Part shown: in pieces, positions 23,627 to 32,601 of the stretch
Numbering within the stretch: the stretch's first letter is position 1
Layout: every line of letters starts with the position of its first letter
Notes under the pieces: generated by a model
Seen by the model: the letters and a program-made list of their open reading frames with translations, nothing else
What the model was told of the DNA's origin: nothing
Database searches by the model: none
Source of the DNA: Lachnospiraceae bacterium
GTDB lineage: Bacteria > Bacillota > Clostridia > Lachnospirales > Lachnospiraceae
Length of the DNA: 49,470 nt
Assembly: GCA_009774625.1 (NCBI GenBank)
Contig: VSOB01000019.1
Coordinates: 1 to 49,470 of the forward strand
Direction: 5' to 3'
Position numbers and translations under genes: made by a program

Positions 23627-25063
23627 TCAGAAATCGTCCTTCCCATCCATATTCAAAAACTCGAACTCAAAGTCATCGTCATCCAGATATTCCTCATCAT
23701 CATAACCATCCTCGTCGTCGTCCTCATCCTCATATTCTTCGTCCTCGTCGTCCTCATCCTCCTCATATTCTTCACGCCGGGAAAGAAAATTCTTAGGACT
23801 CCAGCGGCGCTTTTTTACCGGACGCTCATATTCTTCCTCATCGTCATCATATTCTTCTTCGTCATCATCGTATTCTTCTTCGTCATCGTCATATTCTTCT
23901 TCGTCATCATCGTATTCTTCTTCGTCATCGTCATACTCATCGTCGTCATATTCTTCTTCGTCATCGTATTCTTCGTCATCGTCATACTCATCGTCGTCAT
24001 ATTCTTCTTCGTCATCATCGTCATCATCATAGCTTCTTCTTCCTCTTCCGCCGCTGTATCCGTCATATTCCTGATATCCGCGGAGCTTTACGGCAAGCAT
24101 AATGCATACAATGATCAATATGACAACCAAAACTCCCACTCCGATGACAATAAATTTACCACTGCCGTCCATCAGAGAAGAAAAAGACCCGCTGCCGGCC
24201 AGTTTCAGCTTTTCCAGCTTACCGGTACTGAGAACATAAATATAGTAATCCTCGTTTCCGCTCTCTTCCCTTGTTTTCAGCAGATAATATTCATCGGAAA
24301 CCCATCCGGCCAAAGTGTCCGCATCGATTTCCATATCCTCTATATCCACACCATCCGGAATGACTTTGCTTGAAAGCACATTGACGACCTTCGTTCCTCC
24401 CTCAGCTGCCTCCGGCGATTCTTCGCCGCCTTCCGCCGGCTCCTCAGGAGTCTCTTCACCGCCTTCTCCTTCCCCCTCCGGAATACCTTCTTCGCCGCCT
24501 TCCCGTGCAAATCCGGCTTCATCAAACAGATCGGAACGAATAAAGCCGCTCTGACCGTCTACATCCACCTGATACCAGGTACTGCCGTCGTCCCCCAGCG
24601 CTTCTCCCGTAATCCGTACTGTGGCGCCGGCTTCCGCACCTGCCGCTTTTCCCGCCGATGTAGAAGGCCCCTTCCGTACAGTAACGCTGCTGCCGCCGAT
24701 CACACCGGATGTAATATCTGTCTGGGCCACGGTACCGGAAGCCTCGCTGCCGCCGTCAACATCCTCTGTCAGATCTTTCCTGATATAACCAGTCTGTCCA
24801 TCTACCGATACCTGATACCAGGTATTGTTATCGGCACCCTGAGTTTCTCCCAGCACAGAAAGTGTGGTCCCCTGAGGGGCACTCCCGACCTGAGCGCTGC
24901 CGGTATCTGCCTCACTTCTGATCTTTGCATCCGTTATCGTCCTGATCTCAGCCGCATAACTGACCATCGCATTTCCGCCGAAGAGCAGCATATATACCAT
25001 GGCCACAATCCCTGCCAGTATATAAAGACCCTTCTTCCCTGCTTTTTCTGCTGTCATTCTCAT
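23627..25063 (-). CDS. Membrane protein with two SH3 domains and a long acidic tail
   Basis: This 478-residue protein starts with a hydrophobic signal/anchor (about 11-35). Two bacterial SH3 domains follow (about 42-97 and 118-178), each ending in GxWYQVxVDGQxGxIRxDL-type sequence. A Glu/Gly/Pro linker (about 185-220) and a folded segment come next, then a membrane helix (about 303-325, FIVIGVGVLVVILIIVCIML). The last 145 residues are almost only Asp, Glu and Tyr, in repeats such as DDDEEEY, broken by a basic patch RPVKKRRW. The SH3 domains should bind cell wall outside, with the acidic tail in the cytoplasm. No function is known to me. It follows the zinc-ribbon gene by 18 bp. Confidence 0.8.
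   Translation of the reverse strand: MRMTAEKAGKKGLYILAGIVAMVYMLLFGGNAMVSYAAEIRTITDAKIRSEADTGSAQVGSAPQGTTLSVLGETQGADNNTWYQVSVDGQTGYIRKDLTEDVDGGSEASGTVAQTDITSGVIGGSSVTVRKGPSTSAGKAAGAEAGATVRITGEALGDDGSTWYQVDVDGQSGFIRSDLFDEAGFAREGGEEGIPEGEGEGGEETPEEPAEGGEESPEAAEGGTKVVNVLSSKVIPDGVDIEDMEIDADTLAGWVSDEYYLLKTREESGNEDYYIYVLSTGKLEKLKLAGSGSFSSLMDGSGKFIVIGVGVLVVILIIVCIMLAVKLRGYQEYDGYSGGRGRRSYDDDDDDEEEYDDDEYDDDEEYDDEEEYDDDEYDDDEEEYDDDEEEYDDDEEEYDDDEEEYDDDEEEYERPVKKRRWSPKNFLSRREEYEEDEDDEDEEYEDEDDDEDGYDDEEYLDDDDFEFEFLNMDGKDDF
23826..24030. repeat. Tandem repeats encoding the acidic DDDEEEY tail
   Basis: A unit of about 21 bp (plus strand reading TCATCGTCATATTCTTCTTCG and close variants) repeats about ten times, encoding DDDEEEY on the minus strand. 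Copies differ mainly at third bases, and some are shortened (DDDEY, DDEEY). Copy-number change between strains is likely. Confidence 0.8.
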
Positions 25064-25081
25064 TTTCCTTAGTATCCTTCC

Positions 25082-25531
25082 TTAATAATCACGCTTAAAG
25101 CGCTTGGCACCTTCTTCCTTCTCCATTGCCTTTCCAAACCCCTGCATCTTACTCTCGCGCCGCTGCTCATCTTCCATTCTCCTGTGATAGTCCATCTCAC
25201 ATTTGGAACACAGCCTGCCGCCGCGAATACTCGCTCCGCAGACCTCACAGCGAAGAAACGCCGCCGAATCCTGCGTAATTTCCAGCTTATTTTCCTTCAG
25301 CATCTGACGAATCGATTTCTGGCTGACACCGGTCTGCAGTGCCACTTCCGATGAAGTAGCCCCTCTGTGCTTCTCCACATACAAACGCACTTTCCCATAA
25401 TCGTCATACTCCACATTTCTGCAATCTTCGCAATGATACTCCCCCACGCCTTTAAAAATCATAATGCCGCCGCATTTCTCACAAGTAAGAGGCCGATGGT
25501 AAATATCATTTTCATTAAATCTTTTTTCCAT
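25082..25531 (-). CDS. Zinc-ribbon and helix-turn-helix protein
   Basis: This 149-residue protein starts with a zinc ribbon (CEKCGG at 17-22, CEDCRN at 33-38), has a helix-turn-helix centre (GATSSEVALQTGVSQKSIRQ, about 57-76), a second Cys pair set (CEVCGA, CSKCEM, about 94-111), and a basic C-terminal helix. It resembles the YvyF/TIGR03826-type proteins of Clostridia, though no flagellar genes are nearby. It is probably a cytoplasmic regulator. It lies between purD and the SH3 gene in the same run. Confidence 0.7.
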   Translation of the reverse strand: MEKRFNENDIYHRPLTCEKCGGIMIFKGVGEYHCEDCRNVEYDDYGKVRLYVEKHRGATSSEVALQTGVSQKSIRQMLKENKLEITQDSAAFLRCEVCGASIRGGRLCSKCEMDYHRRMEDEQRRESKMQGFGKAMEKEEGAKRFKRDY

Positions 25532-25563
25532 ATTGACGCACCTCCCTGGCTGTTATCCTGTCT

Positions 25564-26841
25564 CTACGCCTCATCAATGGCTTTGCCAATATCGTGACGC
25601 ATATACTTCTTTTCAAAAGAAACCCACTGTGTGGCTTCATAAGCTCTGGCACGGGCCTGCTTCAGGTCTTTCCCGGTGGCGGTGATGCCCAGCACACGCC
25701 CCCCATTGGTCACGATCCTCCCGTCTGCTGCTTTTGTTCCGGCATGAAAACAAAAATATCCGTCTGCCTCTTTTTCCCGGAAATGCTCCAGACCGGATAT
25801 GGGATATCCTTTCTCATAAGCAAGCGGATACCCGCCGGAAGCCAATACCACACAAACCGCCGCATTTTCTTCAAACTGAAGATCCACCTGATCCAGTTTT
25901 CCATCGATGCATGCCTCCATCACATCCACGATGTCATTTTTCATACGCGGCAGCACCACCTGTGCTTCCGGATCACCAAACCGGGCATTGTATTCCAGCA
26001 CCCTGGGTCCTTGTTCCGTCAGCATCAGTCCAAAAAAGATAATCCCATGAAAAGGTCTGCCCTCTGCCGCCATAGCATCTACCGTTGCCTGATAAATATG
26101 CGCTTTGCAGAAAGCATCCACTTCCTCTGTATAAAAAGGGCTGGGTGAAAAAGTACCCATACCGCCTGTATTCAGCCCCGTATCACCGTCGCCTGCCCGT
26201 TTATGATCCTGTGCCGAAGTCATGGTTTTTATCGTTTTCCCATCCACAAAAGAAAGCACAGAAACCTCACGGCCCGTCATAAACTCTTCCACTACAAGCC
26301 GGTTGCCTGCATCGCCGAACTGTTTTTCCTCCATTATCGACTTTACGCCGCTATAAGCCTCTTCCCTTGTATTGCAGATCAGCACGCCCTTCCCCAGCGC
26401 AAGTCCATCCGCCTTTAACACAACAGGCAGAGAAGCCGTTTCCAGATAAGCCAGCGCCTTGCCGGGAGAATCAAAAATTTCATATGCCGCAGTGGGAATG
26501 TTGTATTTTTTCATCAGCTCCTTGGAAAATGCCTTGCTTCCCTCCAGAATTGCCGCATTTTTCCGTGGCCCGAATACCCGGATGCCCGCCTGCTCCAGCA
26601 CATCCACAAGTCCGCCTACCAGCGGATCATCCATGCCTACAATGACCAGATCGATTTCTTTTTCCTTTGCAAACGACGCCAGTGCATCAAAATCCATCAC
26701 GCCGATCGGCACACACTCCGCAATCTGTGCAATGCCCGCATTCCCCGGCGCACAATACAGCTTTTCCGTTCTCTTACTTTTTGCCACGCTTGCAGCAATG
26801 GCGTGCTCTCTGCCGCCGCCTCCTACGATTAGAATCTTCAT
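25564..26841 (-). CDS. purD: Phosphoribosylamine-glycine ligase (GAR synthetase)
   Basis: This 425-residue ATP-grasp enzyme joins glycine to phosphoribosylamine, step 2 of purine synthesis. Signs are MKILIVGGGGREHA at the start, KADGLALGKGV, the TGLNTGGMGTFSP segment and ARFGDPEAQVVLPR. The start at 26841 has AGGAGG seven bases upstream; the frame from 26874 adds a tail outside the family. It is the last of four pur genes, 22 bp after purN. Confidence 0.97.
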   Translation of the reverse strand: MKILIVGGGGREHAIAASVAKSKRTEKLYCAPGNAGIAQIAECVPIGVMDFDALASFAKEKEIDLVIVGMDDPLVGGLVDVLEQAGIRVFGPRKNAAILEGSKAFSKELMKKYNIPTAAYEIFDSPGKALAYLETASLPVVLKADGLALGKGVLICNTREEAYSGVKSIMEEKQFGDAGNRLVVEEFMTGREVSVLSFVDGKTIKTMTSAQDHKRAGDGDTGLNTGGMGTFSPSPFYTEEVDAFCKAHIYQATVDAMAAEGRPFHGIIFFGLMLTEQGPRVLEYNARFGDPEAQVVLPRMKNDIVDVMEACIDGKLDQVDLQFEENAAVCVVLASGGYPLAYEKGYPISGLEHFREKEADGYFCFHAGTKAADGRIVTNGGRVLGITATGKDLKQARARAYEATQWVSFEKKYMRHDIGKAIDEA

Positions 26842-26863
26842 GATTTCCTCCTGTGCATTCCTC

Positions 26864-27490
26864 TCACTGTGCAATCATTATTCTGCCATGCTCCACGATA
26901 ATCTTTCCGCAGGCAAACAAATCCACTGCCTGAGGCAGCAGCTCCCATTCTGCTTCCTCCATAACGCGCCGCTGCAATGTCCGGGGCGTATCCCCCGGCT
27001 CTACCCGGACCGCTTTCTGAAGCAGTATCGGCCCGGTATCCGTTCCTTCATCCACCATATGTACTGTGGCTCCGGTGATTTGCACACCCCTCTCCAACGC
27101 CTTTTCATGCACTTTTAACCCATAATATCCGGTCCCGCAGAAAGAAGGAATCAACGAAGGATGAATGTTGATGATACGGTTTCTGTATTTTTGTATCATC
27201 GCCTCCGGAACCACGACAAGAAAACCGGCCAGGACGATCAGGTCAGGAGAAGCCTCATCCACTGCCTGCAAAAATGCATGATAAAAGGTCTCTCTGTCGG
27301 AAAAATCTCCCGGAGAAACACAGACCCCTTCTATACCATGCGCTTTTGCACGGGTAAGCGCATATGCATTCCTGTTATTGCTGATCACGCGGACAATTTC
27401 CGTGTTCCTGATCTGTCCACTCTCCACACCGTCTATCAATGCCTGCAGATTCGTACCGCCGCCGGATACACAGACCAGTACCCTCAGCAT
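26864..27490 (-). CDS. purN: Phosphoribosylglycinamide formyltransferase
   Basis: This 208-residue enzyme transfers a formyl group from 10-formyl-THF to GAR. It begins VCVSGGGTNLQAL, and has ISNNRNAYAL, VLAGFLVVVPEA, the catalytic N-H-D set in INIHPSLIPSFCG and VDEGTDTGPIL. Its start overlaps the purM stop by 7 bp, so translation is coupled. Confidence 0.97.
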   Translation of the reverse strand: MLRVLVCVSGGGTNLQALIDGVESGQIRNTEIVRVISNNRNAYALTRAKAHGIEGVCVSPGDFSDRETFYHAFLQAVDEASPDLIVLAGFLVVVPEAMIQKYRNRIINIHPSLIPSFCGTGYYGLKVHEKALERGVQITGATVHMVDEGTDTGPILLQKAVRVEPGDTPRTLQRRVMEEAEWELLPQAVDLFACGKIIVEHGRIMIAQ

Positions 27491-28509
27491 ACGATAACTC
27501 CTTTTTCTCCGGCTTTGATCCGCCCTACAATATATGGCGTCTCTCCCGCTGTCTGCAGAGCTGCCACTGTCCGTTCCGCATCTTCAGCATCCACCGCAAG
27601 CATCATCCCGATCCCCATATTATATGTACCATACATCATTTTCTCATCCATACCGCCCTCTTTCTGCAGCAGACGGAAAATAGCCGGCACTTCATAACTG
27701 TCCTTCTCCACCACGGCACACATGCCTTCCGGCAGCATACGGGGAATATTTTCGTAAAAGCCGCCCCCTGTAATATGACTGCAGCCCCTGACTTTGATTC
27801 CCGCTTCCTTCACGGCCCGCAGCGCTTTCACATAGATCCGGGTAGGGGCAAGCAATGCCTCACCCAGTGAACTGCCCAATTCTTCGTAATAAGTCTCCAG
27901 ACTTTCCTTTGTCATCGTAAACACTTTGCGCACAAGGGAAAATCCATTGCTGTGTACCCCACTGGAGGCCATACCGATCAGTACATCTCCTTCTTTGATG
28001 TCCCTGCCGGTAATCAGATCCTTTTCATCCGCCACACCTACCGCAAAACCGGCAAGATCATATTCCTCCAACGGATAAAAGCCGGGCATCTCTGCAGTCT
28101 CACCGCCGATCAGCGCGGCGCCGGCGGCTTTACAGCCCTCCGCCACACCCTTTACAATATCCGCTATCTTCTCAGGATAATTCTTACCGCAGGCAATATA
28201 ATCAAGAAAGAACAGCGGTTCTCCTCCGGCGCATGCAATATCATTGACACACATGGCAACGCAGTCGATCCCCACTGTATCATGCTTATCCATCAGAAAG
28301 GCCAGCTTCAGCTTCGTGCCCACACCGTCCGTACCGGAAACCAGCACGGGATGCTCCATCTTTTGAAAGGCTTTCATGGAAAACAAACCAGAAAAACCGC
28401 CAAGACCGCCCATTACTTCCGGACGCATCGTTTCCTTTACATGTTTTTTGATCAGCTCCACAGAAGTATATCCTGCTTCGATGTCCACGCCTGCGCTTTT
28501 ATAATCCAT
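27484..28509 (-). CDS. purM: Phosphoribosylformylglycinamidine cyclo-ligase (AIR synthetase)
   Basis: This 341-residue PurM-family enzyme closes the imidazole ring. It has VSGTDGVGTKLKLAF near residue 57, VNDIACAGGEPLFFLDY, LIGGETAEMPGFY and the C-terminal half with HITGGGFYENIPRMLP. It lies between purE and purN with a 21-bp gap upstream. Confidence 0.97.
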   Translation of the reverse strand: MDYKSAGVDIEAGYTSVELIKKHVKETMRPEVMGGLGGFSGLFSMKAFQKMEHPVLVSGTDGVGTKLKLAFLMDKHDTVGIDCVAMCVNDIACAGGEPLFFLDYIACGKNYPEKIADIVKGVAEGCKAAGAALIGGETAEMPGFYPLEEYDLAGFAVGVADEKDLITGRDIKEGDVLIGMASSGVHSNGFSLVRKVFTMTKESLETYYEELGSSLGEALLAPTRIYVKALRAVKEAGIKVRGCSHITGGGFYENIPRMLPEGMCAVVEKDSYEVPAIFRLLQKEGGMDEKMMYGTYNMGIGMMLAVDAEDAERTVAALQTAGETPYIVGRIKAGEKGVIVC

Positions 28510-28530
28510 GTCTCTTCTCCCTGTCCCTTC

Positions 28531-29031
28531 TCAATATTCCTGATATCCTTTTTCCTGTAAACGGGCGTCCTTTTTCTCCACACTTTCCTTCATCTCTGCC
28601 GTATACTCCTTCAGTCTCCCCAGCAGCCCTCTGTCCGATACGGCAAGTATCCTGGCCGCCAGAAGGCCTGCATTGACACCGCCTCCGATGGCAACCGTGG
28701 CAACCGGTATCCCGGAAGGCATCTGTACAATGGAATACAGGGAATCTCTTCCTCCCAGGGAAGTGGTATGCATCGGAATCCCGATCACCGGCATGGGAAA
28801 AATCGCCGCGCACATCCCCGGCAGATGGGCCGCCATACCGGCTCCCGCTATCACCACTTTGACCCCTCTCTCTTCGGCGCCTCTGGCATACTCAAAAAAT
28901 ACATCCGGCTCCCTGTGGGCGGAAATAATCCTCATCTCATAGGATATCTCCAGTCTATCCAAAATATCAGCAGCCTTTGCCATCACCGGCATATCAGAAT
29001 CGCTGCCCATTACGATTGAAACCTGTGCCAT
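28531..29031 (-). CDS. purE: N5-carboxyaminoimidazole ribonucleotide mutase
   Basis: This 166-residue enzyme begins VSIVMGSDSDMPVM, and has ISAHREPD and VIGIPMHTTSLGGRDSLYS, the class I PurE signatures. No purK is next to it. It opens the purE-M-N-D run, 35 bp behind the aminopeptidase gene and without a clear promoter of its own, so it probably shares the pyrE promoter. No purine riboswitch is visible in the gap. Confidence 0.96.
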   Translation of the reverse strand: MAQVSIVMGSDSDMPVMAKAADILDRLEISYEMRIISAHREPDVFFEYARGAEERGVKVVIAGAGMAAHLPGMCAAIFPMPVIGIPMHTTSLGGRDSLYSIVQMPSGIPVATVAIGGGVNAGLLAARILAVSDRGLLGRLKEYTAEMKESVEKKDARLQEKGYQEY

Positions 29032-29066
29032 ACTCTGTCTCCTTTTCTCAGCTTATTTCTATTTTA

Positions 29067-31199
29067 TTATGTGAGCTGTGTATCGTCAATACTTGAAAAC
29101 GGAAGATTCAGCTCCTCACAGCCCGCAAGTACAAACCTGCCGTTCCTGATCACGGGGTATTCCCCCTGCTCTGACACTGCAGTCACCTCTCCCAGCTCAT
29201 CATAGGGAATCGTAATATCCGTATGACAGTTAAAATAAGCCTTTGTCTCATCCTCATGACGCCGGAGGGAATAACGGTTCTCTCTGGCAACCATCTCCCT
29301 GCCGTCCGGATTGTACACCGGCAGATCTTCGCTGTGGGAATAACAGGTATCACCCACCGCAAAGTGGGGACCTGTTTTTTCCGCAATCAGAATAGGCAGT
29401 TTATCCCCGATGTTATATTTTCTTGCCGCCACATAAGCCGTGGTATTGGTTCCGATGGCAAATTCTCCCATTGGCAGGCTGTCATGATGAAACAGGATAT
29501 GGTCCCTGATGTAATTTTGGTTTTCTTCCTCCGTGGGGAAATTGCCGCAGCGGTATGCCGTCACCATGCCGTCCGTAAAAGTCAGTTCCAGATCCCGGTA
29601 TTCCAGCCCGTTCAGATACACCCGGGTCACATGCAGCAGACCGTTGGTACCTTCCAGCCTGGGAGATGTAAATACTTCACCCACAGGAATATTCACATCT
29701 GCCACACAGTTTTCAAAAAGTGTCTCTGTTTGCGGATCTGAGAGTGCCTGCAGAGCCACTCTCAGATCCGTCCTGTTGCCTCTGAAGCCTTTGATTCTCA
29801 CATACTCTGCCTGATCCAATGTATGGATCATTGTCTGCTGTATGTTCTGATACAGATTGTAGTCCAGCGTATTGATCTGAATGACCGCGTCAAATATTTC
29901 CGGAAAACACTCTCCGATCTCCGGTACCGGAAAGGCAATCATGGTAAAGCTCCGCTCCTCGCCTTTGATATATTGATTGACCAGCCCGCCCGATGCAGAT
30001 GCATATTCCACCGAAAGCTGACGCTGCGTTTCGCTTAACTGCAATGCTTCCTCTTTGGCCTGCGGTGCAAAGGGAGTCTCTCCAAAGGCTTCCAGACAGG
30101 CCGGTCCCCCATGGACAGCCGCAAGCTCTTTGGCCAGTTCATACGCCCGTTTCAGCTCTTCCAGCTTCCTTCCCACATATTTCCGGTCCAGATACAGTGC
30201 CTCGTCCTCCCGGTGGTCATACAAAAACTGCTTATTGGCATCCGCCCCGCAAAAACCGACACGTCCTGTTCCCCGCCTGTGAAAAATACTGAAGGACGCC
30301 CGATAAATTACCGGCTCCAGCCCCATTCTCCGGAAGTTCAGAACCGCCTGCCGGATCACACGCTCAAATCCTGCCCGGTAACGGATATTCACTGTCTTTT
30401 TCTTACTGATGTCCTTACCGCCTGCCAGAAAACCGATCCGATATCCTTCCGTAAACGTATCTGCTATCTTTCTGACCGTTTCCTCCGGCAGAGTATTTAG
30501 ATAGGAAGCCAGTTTTTCCTCGCAGTCGGTAATATATTCTCCATAAGCATACAAATACCGGCAATCGCTCAGATCACTGTCCATTACAATCCGCAGGAAA
30601 AAATCCTGCTCCGGATCCAGTTGACTGCGCACCCGCTTTTCTGTCTCTGTTTCCGAATAGTCACTGACAAACCAATATACAATCTGACGCAGCTCCCCGT
30701 AAGACGGCGCTTCTTTTCCCTCCTCACAGGCACAGACAAACGCCTGATAGATTTCCAGAAACAGCTCCATCCGAATGGTCAGCTCTTCCTGTTCTCCTTC
30801 ATAAACCGATGCAATCTGACTGTGCAGCTCGGCATACAGAAATGCCAGCAGTCTGCCCGTCTCCTCTCCATACAGCTTCACTGCATAAGCCGGATTTCCG
30901 TAACAGGACTCATAGTTTTCCGGCAGTATATCCTCATACAGGCTCCGGTTCCGTGTGCGCAGGCTGTCAATAGGCGTTCTTTCCATCAGCGGTTCATGTA
31001 TATGCCGGTCCCACTCCGTCAGCAGCCTGTATACCAGGGCTGCCGTTTCCCGGAAATAAGGTACATACCGCTCTGCAATGCCGCTCTCTTCCTCTGACAT
31101 TGCCCTGATTTGAGCGATCCGCTCTGCTGCCAGTGTAAACCGCTCCCCTACCAGCAGCGCCCGTTCCTTTGTCATCTGCTCTGATTTGTTTTCATTCAT
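29067..31199 (-). CDS. M29-type aminopeptidase with long N-terminal extension
   Basis: This 710-residue cytoplasmic protein has a C-terminal half resembling thermophilic aminopeptidases of family M29: EVFTSPRLEGTNGLLHV, GEFAIGTNTTAY, KTGPHFAVGDTCYSHSED (metal-binding H and E candidates) and FNCHTDITIPYD. The first 300 or so residues are an extra helical domain, making it almost twice the usual 400. The ATG overlaps the stop of the preceding gene (ATGA), so it is translationally coupled. It is likely to trim peptides. Its link with nucleotide genes is unexplained. Confidence 0.8.
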   Translation of the reverse strand: MNENKSEQMTKERALLVGERFTLAAERIAQIRAMSEEESGIAERYVPYFRETAALVYRLLTEWDRHIHEPLMERTPIDSLRTRNRSLYEDILPENYESCYGNPAYAVKLYGEETGRLLAFLYAELHSQIASVYEGEQEELTIRMELFLEIYQAFVCACEEGKEAPSYGELRQIVYWFVSDYSETETEKRVRSQLDPEQDFFLRIVMDSDLSDCRYLYAYGEYITDCEEKLASYLNTLPEETVRKIADTFTEGYRIGFLAGGKDISKKKTVNIRYRAGFERVIRQAVLNFRRMGLEPVIYRASFSIFHRRGTGRVGFCGADANKQFLYDHREDEALYLDRKYVGRKLEELKRAYELAKELAAVHGGPACLEAFGETPFAPQAKEEALQLSETQRQLSVEYASASGGLVNQYIKGEERSFTMIAFPVPEIGECFPEIFDAVIQINTLDYNLYQNIQQTMIHTLDQAEYVRIKGFRGNRTDLRVALQALSDPQTETLFENCVADVNIPVGEVFTSPRLEGTNGLLHVTRVYLNGLEYRDLELTFTDGMVTAYRCGNFPTEEENQNYIRDHILFHHDSLPMGEFAIGTNTTAYVAARKYNIGDKLPILIAEKTGPHFAVGDTCYSHSEDLPVYNPDGREMVARENRYSLRRHEDETKAYFNCHTDITIPYDELGEVTAVSEQGEYPVIRNGRFVLAGCEELNLPFSSIDDTQLT

Positions 31200-31519
31200 A
31201 TCCCATATGCTCCTGCAAATAAAATAAATCCGGCGCCTGTCAAAACCAGGGTATTGATGACAAGTCCCAGATACGAAAAAAGATAATATTTGTCCGGTTC
31301 CATTCTGGACAAAATGCCAAGTACCAGCCCGGCTATGGAAAATAACACTGCCGTCAGCACGGCAACTCCATAGCGCGGTTCGGCAATCCCGCCGTTTTGA
31401 AATGTCAGATAAAGCGCCAGCAAAATGGAAACAGCAGAAACAATCCCCAAAACGGTTGACATAACACCTCTCTGGGGATGCTCTTTATTTGTAAATATAT
31501 AGCCGTTTTTTTTTGCCAT
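31196..31519 (-). CDS. Small four-helix-like membrane protein (DUF6142-like)
   Basis: This 107-residue protein has a soluble N-terminus (KKNGYIFTNKEHPQRGVM) and three hydrophobic segments (about 20-40, 50-72 and 80-105). It matches, as I recall, the DUF6142 family of Lachnospiraceae. The function is unknown. It overlaps the aminopeptidase gene by 4 bp and lies 38 bp behind a smaller membrane protein gene. Confidence 0.7.
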   Translation of the reverse strand: MAKKNGYIFTNKEHPQRGVMSTVLGIVSAVSILLALYLTFQNGGIAEPRYGVAVLTAVLFSIAGLVLGILSRMEPDKYYLFSYLGLVINTLVLTGAGFILFAGAYGI

Positions 31520-31557
31520 TTCTGCCTCCTGTCCTGTGGATCATACCATGCACGAGG

Positions 31558-31710
31558 CTAAAACAACAATTTCGACTTGGCAGCCAGCAGCCTGCCTCCT
31601 CCCACGATCAATAGTACACCGCCTGCCACACCTGCCACAATTGCAAGAATGCCCAGTGTAATGTTCAAGCCTCCGGTTATTCCCATCACCTTATATGCCT
31701 TTTCTTCCAT
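31558..31710 (-). CDS. Very small membrane protein (50 residues)
   Basis: The frame reads MEEKAYKVMGITGGLNITLG, followed by ILAIVAGVAGGVLLIVGGGR and ends LLAAKSKLLF. AGGAG and GGAG precede the ATG. One glycine-rich helix with a basic end is evident. It fills the 190-bp gap between pyrE and the DUF6142-like gene exactly, on the same strand, so it is probably a real gene of that transcript. The function is unknown. Confidence 0.7.
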   Translation of the reverse strand: MEEKAYKVMGITGGLNITLGILAIVAGVAGGVLLIVGGGRLLAAKSKLLF

Positions 31711-31727
31711 CAGACTCCAGCTCCTTT

Positions 31728-32408
31728 TTATCTTTTTGCCCCATAAACTGCATAATATGCATCTATGGACTCTTTTATTCTGTCATCAATGTAAACCGTC
31801 CCCCGATAATCCCGGCGGTACAGATAAGAAACCACATCCTCCATTGACACAATCGCTGCCGTAGGAAAACCATAGGTTTCCTGTATCTCCTCCAGAGCGC
31901 TCCGGTCACTTTTCTGTCCCTTCTCCATCCTGTTCAGAGATACAATCAGTCCCACGATCTCCACATCTGCCTGTGCTTTCAGGATCGGATACGTTTCTTC
32001 GATAGATTTCCCGGAGGTGGTTACATCCTCTATAATAATCACTCTGTCCCCGTCCTGCACGGGACTTCCCAGCAGAATCCCTGCATCCCCATGATCTTTA
32101 CTTTCTTTCCGGTTGGAACAATATTTCACATCTTTTCCGTACAGCTCACTGATCGCCATGACAGTTGCCACACCCAGCGGGATCCCCTTATAGGCCGGCC
32201 CAAACAAAACGTCAAACTCCAGGCCATAATGGTCATGGATCGCCTTCGCATAATACTGTCCCAGCCTGCGAAGCTGTGTGCCGGTCACATAAGAACCCGC
32301 ATTCATAAAAAACGGGGATTTGCGCCCGCTCTTCAACGTAAAATCACCGAATTTCAGCACATTGCCATCCAGCATAAATTCAATGAATTCCTGCTTGTAC
32401 TGTTCCAT
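31728..32408 (-). CDS. pyrE: Orotate phosphoribosyltransferase
   Basis: This 226-residue enzyme makes OMP from orotate and PRPP. Signs are FTLKSGRKSPFFMNAGSY, FGPAYKGIPLGVA, the NRKESKDHGD lysine loop and the PRPP motif VIIIEDVTTSGKS. GGAGGTT lies upstream of the ATG. It is the first gene behind a strong promoter and heads a run that ends with purD and the SH3 gene, so pyrimidine and purine genes share a transcript. No other pyr gene is present. Confidence 0.96.
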   Translation of the reverse strand: MEQYKQEFIEFMLDGNVLKFGDFTLKSGRKSPFFMNAGSYVTGTQLRRLGQYYAKAIHDHYGLEFDVLFGPAYKGIPLGVATVMAISELYGKDVKYCSNRKESKDHGDAGILLGSPVQDGDRVIIIEDVTTSGKSIEETYPILKAQADVEIVGLIVSLNRMEKGQKSDRSALEEIQETYGFPTAAIVSMEDVVSYLYRRDYRGTVYIDDRIKESIDAYYAVYGAKR

Positions 32409-32525
32409 ATTATTTTATAACCTCCTGTTCACAGGCTTTATCATATACACTGCTCCACCACACCAGCCGTCCCCGCCGTCCGAATCTCAGGCCGCCGGCG
32501 GAAAAAGGGCCGGATATTTTTTCTC

Positions 32526-32554
32526 ATTCTATCACATGTCCCGTTTATTATCAA
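32526..32554 (-). promoter_or_regulatory. Promoter of the pyrE-pur transcript
   Basis: On the minus strand TTGATA (32549-32554) and TAGAAT (32526-32531) have a 17-bp spacer. The leader to the pyrE ATG is about 110 nt, GC-rich with a GGCCG/CGGCC stem and G-runs. I see no PyrR-binding consensus or terminator in it. Confidence 0.8.
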
Positions 32555-32601
32555 TTGTTTTTCGATACAGCCCGATTGGTTTGCCGCCCTGTCCCCGCGC
32601 T

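Noticed and set aside
23826..24030. Tandem repeat array as a possible CRISPR.
   Set aside because: The units are contiguous 21-bp coding repeats without unique spacers.
23815..24066. 83-residue minus-strand frame of Met/Thr/Lys repeats.
   Set aside because: It is the acidic repeat of the SH3 gene read in another frame.
23510..24373. 287-residue plus-strand frame that looks like a very hydrophobic Ile/Val/Phe membrane protein.
   Set aside because: It is the antisense translation of the acidic DDDEEEY repeats; GAT/GAA read backwards gives ATC/TTC. Not a real membrane protein.
32409..32525. PyrR-controlled attenuator or riboswitch in the pyrE leader.
   Set aside because: There is no terminator/antiterminator pair and no recognisable binding consensus; only a GC-rich stem and G-runs.
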